Origin: Smallanthus sonchifolius
Lineage: Eukaryota; Streptophyta; Magnoliopsida; Asterales; Asteraceae
Direction of reading: 5' to 3'
Assembly: GCA_023525975.1 (NCBI GenBank)
Contig: CM042042.1
Location: 4,409,501-4,473,500 of the forward strand
Length of the DNA stretch: 64,000 nt
In this document: piece by piece, positions 55,472 to 64,000 of the stretch
How the letters are laid out: every line of letters begins with the position of its first letter
Numbering within the stretch: the stretch's first letter is position 1
Program-made: the position numbers and the translations under genes
Notes under the pieces: generated by a model
The model's database searches: none
Told to the model about the DNA's origin: nothing
Seen by the model: only the letters and a program-made list of their open reading frames with translations

Positions 55472-55996
55472 GTTAAAAGCATGCTTTTTAATCATCCTAT
55501 TTTGATATAATATTTTGATATAATAGATAATGTTAAACTTAGTACACTGTACAAAATATATATATCAATTTCATACAACGCTTTTTTTGTTAGCCACGTT
55601 AATGTCACCGCTTCAACCGTTTAATGTCCGCCTTACGTTGCGGAACACCTGGCAACATTTCTAGTTAGATCTTAATTATCATTTATGAAGAGGGCAATAT
55701 AAAATAATTATTAATATTAGTACGATTAGGGTTCATAAATGAACAAAGATATAAATAATAATAATGTAATATTAAAGTAAATTTCGGTTTTAGTTCATGT
55801 GGTTTGTTTAAAATAACGCGTTGAGTCAAATAGTTTCAATTTCACTTTTTGAGTCCTTATAGACTGTCAATTGTCTAAATCAGCTACGGGCTTTAACGCC
55901 GTCTATCGGTTCTTTTAGACATTGTGTGAAAAGACAAATACACCCTTGACATTAATAAAACTTCAAGAAAAATATATAAATTCTATTAAACTAAAA

Positions 55997-56045
55997 CTAG
56001 TAAGATTCCCGTGCGCGTTGCAGCGCGCTAACTTGAGAAAAAGTA
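55997..56045 (-). mobile_element. Helitron 3' terminus on the minus strand, second copy
   Basis: CTAG at 55997-56000, then TAAGATTCCCGTGCGCGTTG and CAGCGCGCTAAC; the GCGCG stem is well preserved. The other end was not located. Confidence 0.5.
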
Positions 56046-56069
56046 ATGACAATTTCATTTACACAAAAA

Positions 56070-56575
56070 TTAAAATAATCTCTTTATCACCAACCAAAAG
56101 GGTGTTTTCAATGAGTGAAACCATACAGGAACTCGAAAACAGAGAATATCAACATACTTTTGATTTATTGGTATTTTGATCGAACCAGACAATGATCTTG
56201 AACACAGTTCTTGGCCTTTCTCCAAAATATTTGATAGATATGTTAATGGATTCAAGTGTAACAAATTGAAAACAACAAAGAATCCAGATAGCGCATGGAA
56301 ACATGATCTGTTATTAAAATGTCTGTGATCGTAAATTTGCACATTAATTATTCATTAAAATGTTTAACATAGCAGAAAACTGTGTTACCAACAATACCTG
56401 GTTTGATGGTTGAGATTGACACTTTTGTGGGTCTTGGACAGCTGCTTAGAAGACAACACTTTTTAGACATTGAAGTCAATAAACATTTAGTTGAGCCTAA
56501 AACAGTTTGCATTTACAACCATATTTACATTTGTAATATGATATAGGGGGATATTTGTCATTGCATTTTTAAGGT
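56070..56575. repeat. Unit U copy
   Basis: Like 14456-14940. The plus frame is cut early by TGA in TTGGTATTTTGATCG. This argues that the frame is not under selection. Confidence 0.5.
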
Positions 56576-56579
56576 GATT

Positions 56580-56820
56580 ATGACGTTTTCATGTCACAGA
56601 TACTTTCTAGGTTTTGGTATAGTTTGACTGATATCGCACTCATCATCATAAATATCACCATGTTGTAAACCTTCAACAACCCATCCCTAGGTCGAGTTGT
56701 TGAGCCAATTAACCAAACAATTGGTGTTCGTGTATTTGATTTGCAACAAATAAACAGAAGTCTGTAGTTTCTATGTATACAACAATGGTGATGTCTATGA
56801 GGGTGAGTTTCATATCAAAT
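56580..56820 (-). pseudogene. MORN fragment 23
   Basis: Sister of fragment 9, sharing ACCCATCCCTAGGTCG. CACTCACC is changed to CACTCATC. Confidence 0.65.
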
Positions 56821-56949
56821 TAATTATTACTACTTCAAAGAGGAGAAGTAGATTATATGTAAGCTTTCTAATTCTACCTCATTCATTTACGTGATATAAT
56901 GATTATTTTGTTTTGAAAGGTGGTGATATAATGATTATAAGAAGTAAAT

Positions 56950-58058
56950 TGTTACGTACACTTTATGTTTCTCTTTAATTAATTAGGAGTTAATTGTATT
57001 TATGGGTTAGTAATATGTTGAGTCAAATAGTTAGTGGAGTCATGGGGAGAAGTTTCCATGTTAGTAGGGGTAGTTATTTCTCAATTTATTCCTTATAAGG
57101 CTATTTAAGAGTCACTAATATTATTATTATGATATGAATGGAATATGAATTAATCTAAATTCTCTCTAAAAATCTTCTTGGCTTCTTTCTTTTTTCTTTG
57201 GCCAACGATTAAACCGTTGAAACCACATCAGTGGTATCAGAGCGGTCTTGATCCACTCCTATGGACACTCAAGAATGGAACGAGTCGTTGGATCGAATCG
57301 AGTCAATGCTTGTTGAGATGATTGATCTTCCCAAGAACCGACCTCGGTTACCACCACCCGCTCCACCCCCGCGACAACCCTTCTCAACCACCGCCTATTT
57401 CGCACCCACAACTGTCTCAAACCCGAACCCAAAGGTTGTTGTCAACACTTCTGGTTTGAACAAGAAAGCTTCACGTGTAGGGGAACAAAATGTTCTTCTC
57501 TTCCATATTGTTAGCCATGAGGATTCCAAGAACATAATGGTCAATCATATTGTTCAAGAATTCCAAAAGGTGACCACCGTAGATGCCATTGCGATAAAAG
57601 CAACTAGGACAACGATGAATGGGGTAGCCGGGAACCCCGAATGGCGGCCGTCGTGGCGTTCCGTTATTACCGGTTCAAATGCTACGGGAAGAATCGAGTG
57701 GCGACCTCCATGACGCGTCACCAAGTGTTTTCTGGTTTCACTTTGAGGACAAGGTGAACTCGAGCGGGATAGATTGTTACGTACCCTTTCTGTTTCTCTT
57801 TAATTAATTAGGAGTTAATTGTATTTATGGGTTAGTAATATGTTGAGTCAAATAGTTAGTGGAGTCATGAGGAGGTGTTTCCATGTTAGTATGGGTAGTT
57901 ATTTCTCAATTTATTCCTTATAAGACTATTTAAGATTCACTAATATTATTATTATTATGATATGAATGTAATATGAATTAATCTAAATTCTCTCTAAAAT
58001 TCTTCTTGGCTTCTTTCTTTTTGCTTTGACCAACGATTAAACCGTTGGAACCACATCA
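56950..58058 (+). mobile_element. Small non-autonomous LTR retrotransposon (TRIM-like), copy 2
   Basis: LTRs 56950-57230 and 57775-58058, target duplication TAAAT at 56945-56949 and 58059-58063. The primer binding site TGGTATCAGAGC (57232-57243) is the perfect plant tRNA-iMet complement. Same target as copy 1, so the element was present before the segment duplicated. Confidence 0.9.
57261..57713 (+). CDS. Intact 150-codon ORF inside the TRIM-like element
   Basis: MDTQEWNESLDRIESMLVEM opens like the N-terminus of a plant gag (predicted helix with DRIE). A Pro-rich stretch follows (RLPPPAPPPRQPF, residues ~33-45), then a middle part and the end RIEWRPP. No zinc knuckle or protease motif is present. 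After the stop, TTGAGGACAAGGTGAACTC resembles the 3' end of a gypsy-type pol frame, so the ORF may be a gag fragment left by a large internal deletion. Whether it is translated is unknown; the sister copy is dead. Confidence 0.55.
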   Translation: MDTQEWNESLDRIESMLVEMIDLPKNRPRLPPPAPPPRQPFSTTAYFAPTTVSNPNPKVVVNTSGLNKKASRVGEQNVLLFHIVSHEDSKNIMVNHIVQEFQKVTTVDAIAIKATRTTMNGVAGNPEWRPSWRSVITGSNATGRIEWRPP

Positions 58059-58158
58059 TAAATCAAAATTATAAGATGTGTTAAAGGTTCGAAATTTAAA
58101 ATATATTCGAACAAGGTGAATAATTTGAATTTTGGGTTATCGTACGCTATATAGAAGA

Positions 58159-58586
58159 CTAGTTTAGATCCCGTGTATACACACGGTATGAAAAATATTA
58201 ATAAATAAAATTTTTAAATGTTTATGTGTTACATGTGTAAAAATGTATCAGATACTAAGGATATAAACAAAACTCAAAATATGTAAAAACTAATATATAA
58301 TTGGGTTTCGAAAATACATTAAGTACTATTTAATGTAATTTGATTTTCATTTATTATTTGATTGAAAATTGAAAATAAAAGTTACATAATTAGATTTAAA
58401 AGTTTTATAACGGATAATTTAAAATAAATGTGTTTTATTAGTATAATTAATATTTTCTTTAAATATATATTATTGTAAAAAGATGAAGGTGCATTTAATA
58501 AGAGAGAGAGGCAGCAAAAAATGATGAGAATGAATGTGGGGACGACACATGCCATGAAAAAACCTTTATTTATTATATAATATAGA
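58159..58586 (-). mobile_element. Helitron on the minus strand, copy 2 (uninterrupted)
   Basis: Minus strand: TCTATATTATATAATAAATA at the 5' end (58586) and CCGTGTGTATACACGGG, then ATCTAAACTAG at the 3' end (58159). It is 428 bp. Between about 58249 and 58251 it shows the empty site of the Helitron nested in copy 1. Confidence 0.8.
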
Positions 58587-58854
58587 TAGGTTAGAAACCA
58601 TATATATTATACAAGATGAATAAATGCAGTGTTATATATACTCAGTAATGAAAATCTAATATTACATAGTTTTTAATACAAATTTTAGAAACGTTATATA
58701 GTTATTTTTTAAAAATATTTTATAAAAATAATGAAAGAAATGTTCAAATTATAAAAATGTTTTATGAACAAAGCTATTTTTTTAATAAAAAATGACTTAT
58801 AAAAATAGTTATAGAAATCATTATTATTAAATAGGAGAGAGAGACGGTGTACTG

Positions 58855-59180
58855 AGGATAGTTAGAGTGATACTCATGACCACCTTCATTAAATCACCAT
58901 TGCGGTAAACAACATTCAAAGATGAATTTAAGCCGTTGTGGCATTTTCATGTCATAAACAGTTTCTAGCCTTTGGGGATAGTTAGAGTGATACTCATGAC
59001 CACCTTCATTAAATCACCATTGTGGTAAACCTTCACCAAGAACCCAAACCCACGTTAGTGTATTTAGCCAATTGATCAAACAACTAGTGTGCGTGTATTT
59101 GATATGTTGGAAAGCAACAAATAACCGAATGGGTATAGTTTCAAATTCTAGGCATACATCAATGGTGATGTTTATGTGAT
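58855..59180 (-). pseudogene. MORN fragment 24 with the 124-bp tandem duplication
   Basis: GATAGTTAGAGTGATACTC at about 58857 and 58979, as in fragment 10. CCCACGTTAGTGTATTTAGCC shows extra damage relative to that copy. Confidence 0.6.
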
Positions 59181-59519
59181 TAAACCATGAAAGTTATGAA
59201 CCCTATGCATCCATTTTAGCCGACTTTGTGACTCCTATCCATTGTGGTTGTGTGATTAAACCATAGTGTCTTTTTTATTTAGTCTACAGATTTCTAAGTC
59301 TTCGAAAACCTGAGGTCACGGGTGTACGGTTTTGATCCTAAGACACACGCTATAACTTATAGCCTATAAGTTAAGTTACTGCTTTCTATATTATAATCGT
59401 ATGAATAATATATCGATTTATGATTTGTATTCATGTATGCTTAGGATGGTATTATGTTTTAAGTCTAATAGTCATTTCGTTAGGGATATGTTATTCGTAC
59501 ACCTCATCTGATACTGTGA

Positions 59520-59795
59520 CCACTTACATACGAGTCATATGTAAGCATATGAGTCATATACGACTCATAAGCAAGACAAGTTTTGCATCAGTCATTCATA
59601 TCTCTTTATACGACTCATATGTACACATACGAGTCATGTGCGTGGTGTACCCTATACGACTTCATATGTGCCTCATATGACTCATATACACACATACGAG
59701 TCATATGTGCCCCATATGACTCATATACACACATACAAGTCATATGTGCCCCATATGACTCATATACACACATACGAGTCGTATGTGTGGTGTCC
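59520..59795. repeat. 39-bp tandem array, site 5
   Basis: Three clean units ending ATACGAGTCGTATGTGTGG. The frame is open for 92 codons through the array. Confidence 0.75.
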
Positions 59796-59919
59796 GAAGA
59801 AACAAATATTACAAAAATGCTAAATCACAACGTTAGGATAGAATGTACGAGTTACGTATAGAAGTATTTAACTGTGCAGTAGAAAATACGAAAACTCAAG
59901 TATTCTACCATTTTGGATT

Positions 59920-60045
59920 GTAAATTTTATAGTTAATTTGTAATTTTATAGTTAAGTTGTATTTTTTTATAGTGAATTTGTATTTGTTATTCTTAGATTG
60001 TTATTTTTATACTTACTTTGTAATTTTATTGTTAATTTGTAAAAG
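59920..60045. repeat. AT-rich tandem repeat, site 3
   Basis: TTGTAATTTTATAGTTAAG variants, as at 28815. The ATGGCCATATATGGGTCG palindrome follows at about 60068. Confidence 0.6.
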
Positions 60046-60769
60046 ACAATTATGTTTACACGAGTCATATGGCCATATATGGGTCGTATAGTTGGGCATA
60101 TGACTCATTTGAAGTTGATATGGGTCGTATTGTTCCATATGACTCGTATATGGATTTTTCAAAACAAAAATTGGATGACTTCAATGCATTTTACTACAAT
60201 TTTTTTTGGGAGAAATGGTGGTACCCATGAAACCTACACCACACAACATTAATCGAAGTTACCATTATGTTTCTCGGGTTCAAACGACGTTCAGGACACT
60301 ATTTTTTTTTTTGGAAAACGGTGGCCGGGGTGGGGGTGGTGCAGCCGGTGTTTATGGATGTGGTGGCCTACATATGTTGAGGATGTAGAAGGCCTGGGTG
60401 GGTGGGGTGGTATGATATGGGTGTCAATTACTTATTTTGTTTTTTAATTAAATAAGGTGGATCTCAATCTTATATTTTTTTTTAAATGAAAGATCAAAGG
60501 AATGAATTCACACCGACTTAACGAAAATATTTAACACACATCAATTCAATGGACGGAATATGTGATTTTCGTCCAATTTAACACACATCAATTCCATGGA
60601 CGGAATATGTGATGTTCGTCTAAAAAATTGGACCAAATTCCATGGTAATTTCACATTGTTTTGGTATTTTTGAAGGTTGGTGTGAAGTCCGGATGCCCAG
60701 AAGGGTTGTCTTGGTGGCCTGATACAGATGATATCCTCGGCTTGGTCCGGACTTGAGTCACTCTAGATG
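60046..60769. repeat. Spacer with G-rich block, sister of 28960-29614
   Basis: Keeps about 90 bp (CAAAACAAAAATTGGATGAC, ATTTTTTTTGGGAGAAATGG) that the sister lost at about 29060. The G-rich stretch at about 60320 and the paired GGACGGAATATGTG repeats at 60550-60620 are present. Confidence 0.5.
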
Positions 60770-61630
60770 GCGTTTTCATGTCATAGATAGTTTAAAGGGT
60801 TTGGGTTAGGGCTGTTCAAAAAGCTCGTGGCTCGCTCGGAAAAAGCTTGGCTCGAAAAAAGCTCGGTTGTAAACGAGCCGAGCCGAGCTGGCTCAAATTG
60901 TAATCGAGCCGAGCTCGAGCTAGGGTTGGCTTGGCTCGGGCTCGGCTCGTGGCTCGGCTCGTCTAAATAAATAATATATATATATATATATATGTTATAT
61001 ATATGTGTTATATTTGAAATATGATGTTTTTATTTTTTAAGTTAATTTGTTTACAAGAACTCTGAGTTTTGGATTAAAATTTTACTTTATTTACAATTGT
61101 ATTTACTCTCTACTTTGTAAGTTTTGGGTTATCTATGTTTTTTTTGTATTTTATATATTGTCTCTTCCATGTATTTAATTTTTTGAAGACAATCAACTTC
61201 AAACCGAGAATAAAATAATTTTTTTGTTGTTTATATATATATTATTATATTTAAAAAAAACGTGCTAGCTCGACGAGCCACGAGCTGGCTCGAGCTTTTT
61301 ACGAGCCGAGCTCGAGCTCAACTTTTCAGCTCGAAAAAAAAATCGAGCCGAGCCGAGCCTAGCTGGCTCGTTTAATTTCGAGCTCGAGCTCGAGCCAAGC
61401 CTGACTCGGCTCGTTTACAGCCCTAGTTTGGGTATAGTTAGACTGATATCGCATTCACCATCATAGATATCACCATGCTGTAAACCTTCATCAACCCAGC
61501 CCCAGGTCGGTTCGTTGAGCCAATTAACCAAAAATTTAGTGTGCTTGGATTTGATTTGCAACAAATAACCGGAAGGCTGTAGTTTCTAGATATACAGCAA
61601 TGGAGATGTCTACGAGGGTGAGTTTCATAT
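60770..61630 (-). pseudogene. MORN fragment 25, interrupted by a hAT MITE
   Basis: Intron-2 part 60770-60806, then the MITE, then GTTTGGGTATAGTTAGAC and exon-1 pieces to the plus piece at about 61587-61625. Removing the MITE and one TSD restores the sequence of fragment 11. Confidence 0.7.
60807..61425. mobile_element. hAT-like MITE rich in GAGCCGAG/GGCTCG
   Basis: Perfect 8-bp duplication GTTTGGGT at 60799-60806 and 61426-61433. TIRs TAGGGCTGTTCAAAAAGC and, inverted, TAGGGCTGTAAACGAGCC. The arms contain dense AGCTCGAGC and CGAGCCGAG repeats; the centre is AT-rich. The paralogous site at about 29643-29650 has a single GTTTGGGT. Confidence 0.85.
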
Positions 61631-63034
61631 CAAATTAATTATCACTACTTCAAAGAGGAGATGTAGATTATATATAAGCTTTCTAATTCTACCTTATTTA
61701 TTTAGGTGATATGATGATTATAAGAACTAAATCAAAATTACAAGATTTAATTTCCTAAAGACTCGTAAGTTCAAATTTTATAAGATAAAGTGATTTTGTG
61801 TTATCCTAAATTGTATAGAAGATAAGATAATAACAAGAAAATATTATATAATCTAATCTTGGGGTAAATATTATATACGTACGGTGGGATTTTTTTTTTC
61901 AAAATATAGTATGATTTTCTTATTAGGCCTTTGCTTTTAAATTGAAATTACACACTAGCCCTTCTAATTTGAATTGAATTTTCATGCACCCTAACGCTGA
62001 TGCAACATATTTGAAGTGGAGGAATTATATATATGGTTAATTTACTATCATTAGTTTTAGTGTGGATTTAAATTCAATTCAAACTAGAAGGGCTAATGTG
62101 TAACTTCATTTAAAAAAGTAAATTACATGAAAATCATTCCAAATCTAAAATCTTTAAAACAAATCCCACCATGCGTACAGGTTATCCTTTAATTATCACT
62201 CCTTCAAAAACCAAAAGTAGATCATATGTAAGCTTTCTAATTCTACCTCATTTATTTAGGTGATATGATGATTATAATAACTAAATCAAAATTATAAGAT
62301 TTAATTTGCTAAAGACTCGTAAGTTCAAATATTATAAGATAAAGTGATTAATTTGTGTTATCTAAAATTGTATAGAAGATAAGATAATAACAAGAAACTA
62401 TTATATAATCTTATCTTGAGGTAAATATTATATACGCACGGTGGGATTTTTTTTTCAAGATATAGATAAATAATATTAATATGGCTTTTTAAACTAAGTT
62501 AGAATTTTCTTAAAAAATGTTTATTTAATACTAAAAAATATTAATTTAACAAGCCATAACCTTGTGGATGGTTATCATTATTTATTTATAAAGCCTAATT
62601 AAGCGTATTAGTATTAATATTTATATATTCCCTTCTATATAAGTCTCATTAAAATCTAATTGTATTAGTTAGTCAACTAATATATAGATTACGAAATTAT
62701 TCATGATAATCATTAATTCAACTATATAAATAACTCCACTTTCAAATATGGTGCATTAGTTTTAGGGTGCATTAAAATTCAATTCAAACTAATTCAAACT
62801 AGAAGGGCTAATGTGCAACTTCAATTATAAAAATCAAACATGTTATCATGTTACTTTTGAAATTTATTTTACCCAAAAGTGAATTTACCTCAAGATTCGG
62901 TTATATAATATTTTCTTGTTATTATCTCTCTACGTTGATAACCCAAAACCCAAATTAATCACGTTATTTTATTGTATATAAGCTTACAAGTCTGTAACAT
63001 ATCTTATAGTTTTGATTCAGAATTTGTTTTTTCA
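61631..63034. repeat. Foldback left arm and recombined spacer
   Basis: Follows unit D to CCACCATGCGTACAGGTTATCC (62187), then switches to AATTATCACTCCTTCAAAAACC, the sequence after fragment 13 (34425). The right arm and gag-LTR part are absent. From 62190 onward it follows 34425-35190. Confidence 0.6.
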
Positions 63035-63470
63035 TGAATCCAGTCCATTAGCCGAGAAAGCAGTGGCATAAATCTGGATGAGAAGGTGAATAGGGCTCTC
63101 GACCGCCTTGACTGCTGCCTTGTTAGCCGCTGCAATTGTGATCACTGTTCTCGGCTAATCATCTGGCTTCCTGAAAAACAACATTCAAAGATGAATTTAA
63201 AGTCGTTATGGCATTTTCATGTTACAAATAATTTCTAGCCTTTGTGTATAGTTGAAGTGATTATGATGATCACCTTCATTATATCACCGTTGTAGTAAAC
63301 CTTCACCAAGAACCCAAACCCATGTCGGTTTATTGAGCCAATTTACCAAACAACTAGTGTGCGTGTATTTGATATGTTGGAAAGCAACAAATAACCAAAT
63401 GGGTATAGTTTTTAGCCTCTATGCAAGGCATATATCAATGGTTATGTTTACGAGCATGGGTTTCATATCA
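63035..63470 (-). pseudogene. MORN pseudogene 26, duplicate of pseudogene 14
   Basis: Exon-3 pieces on both strands at 63036-63172 (LAEKAVA, NLDEKVNRA plus; IAAANKA minus). CATCTGGCTTCCTG is better preserved than CGTCAGGTTTCCTG in the 35195 copy. Confidence 0.7.
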
Positions 63471-63724
63471 AAATTTGTCAAACAATCAAACAACTGATTT
63501 TTTTATATTCACTACTTCAAAGAGCACATTCAAATAGTATTTCCTAAATCCTGATTCTTTGACTAAACCATGAAAGTTATGAATCCTATAATTTAGTCGA
63601 CTTTGTTAATCCTATCCATTGTGGTCGTGTGATTAAACCATAGTGTCTTTTTTCTTTAGTCTACAAACTTTTGAGTCTTCGGAAGTCCGAGGTTACAGAA
63701 ATCCCTTAGATTACAAGCTCTGTT

Positions 63725-64000
63725 TTGGGGTGTTCAATCGAAACGAATCGATTTATTTGAAACGAATTATTCTAATTTTGAATTTTGAAATCTAGATTCA
63801 AATTCGATTAAGACATTTGAATAAGCTTATTCGAATAAACCAAATCAGAAAAATAAAATTTTCAAATTTCAAATATACATATTTTTTAACTACATTTCTA
63901 AAAATTAACAATCTAATTCATACATAAATGCAAAAAATTAACATAAAGAGTGAAGAGGCGGTGTCGTTTTCAAGTTTGAACTGATAAATTGACTTAAAGC
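63725..64000. mobile_element. hAT-like MITE rich in TTCGAATTCG, left end, cut by the window edge
   Basis: TTGGGGTGTTCAATCGAAAC follows the target copy GCTCTGTT (63717-63724), as at 35878. Differences include ACGAATCG for ACGAAGCG. The right end lies outside the window. Confidence 0.6.

Larger units (their letters stand above)
53350..55664 (+). mobile_element. Helitron carrying VDAC-like and NOL/NYC1-like exon fragments, copy 2
   Basis: The best preserved copy: A/TCCTATATAATAAATAAG at the 5' end and ACATTTCTAG/T at the 3' end (55661-55664), with CTTACGTTGCGGAACACC before it. It includes the leader, both captured exons and the MITE at 54874. Its target in foldback-flank DNA matches copies 1 and 3, so the insertion is older than the duplications. 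Confidence 0.7.

Overview
This is a 64 kb piece of a plant nuclear genome. It is AT-rich and gene-poor, has short GT-AG introns, and is full of LTR retrotransposons, Helitrons and hAT-type MITEs. A eudicot is likely. An aster-family host is a guess from the general look of the repeats, not something shown here.

Only one gene looks complete: a five-exon gene for cytosolic ribosomal protein eL43 (RPL37A family) at 1386-2913 on the plus strand. It has a TATA box, two site II elements and a telo-box in front of it. A second gene, at 37481-39936 on the minus strand, encodes a MORN-repeat protein in three cleanly spliced exons. It lacks the amino-terminal membrane region of its plant relatives and has no ATG at the start of its open frame.

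Most of 6.2-63.5 kb is an array of about 26 broken copies of that MORN gene. Nearly all share one internal deletion that joins intron 2 directly to the first part of exon 1. Plus- and minus-strand pieces of the same exon sit head to head or tail to tail within one copy. Many copies lie in 1.3-1.6 kb foldback units whose two arms are reverse complements. The array has been reshuffled by segmental duplications: 8.7-10.9 with 46.5-48.7 kb, 11.7-14.7 with 53.3-56.3 kb, 41.1-43.7 with 50.9-53.5 kb, and 25.0-36.0 with 56.5-64.0 kb.

Mobile elements occur throughout. A decayed Ty1/copia element lies at 6.8-9.3 kb, with a second fragment at 46.5 kb. Two small LTR elements (25.5 and 57.0 kb) have primer binding sites and matching target duplications. 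Four decayed gag-LTR copies lie at 19.2-24.8 and 31.0-32.5 kb. There are two solo LTRs (37.7 and 43.7 kb), several Helitrons, and four families of hAT-like MITEs with 8-bp target duplications. One Helitron (11714-14059, 53350-55664) carries exon fragments resembling a mitochondrial porin (VDAC) and a chlorophyll b reductase (NOL/NYC1). The duplicated segments often provide an empty site for an insertion, which gives a relative order of events.

The most unusual feature is the MORN array itself: inverted, deleted copies around one surviving truncated gene. A transcript through a foldback unit could form long double-stranded RNA, but that is inference. I saw no rRNA, tRNA or CRISPR.
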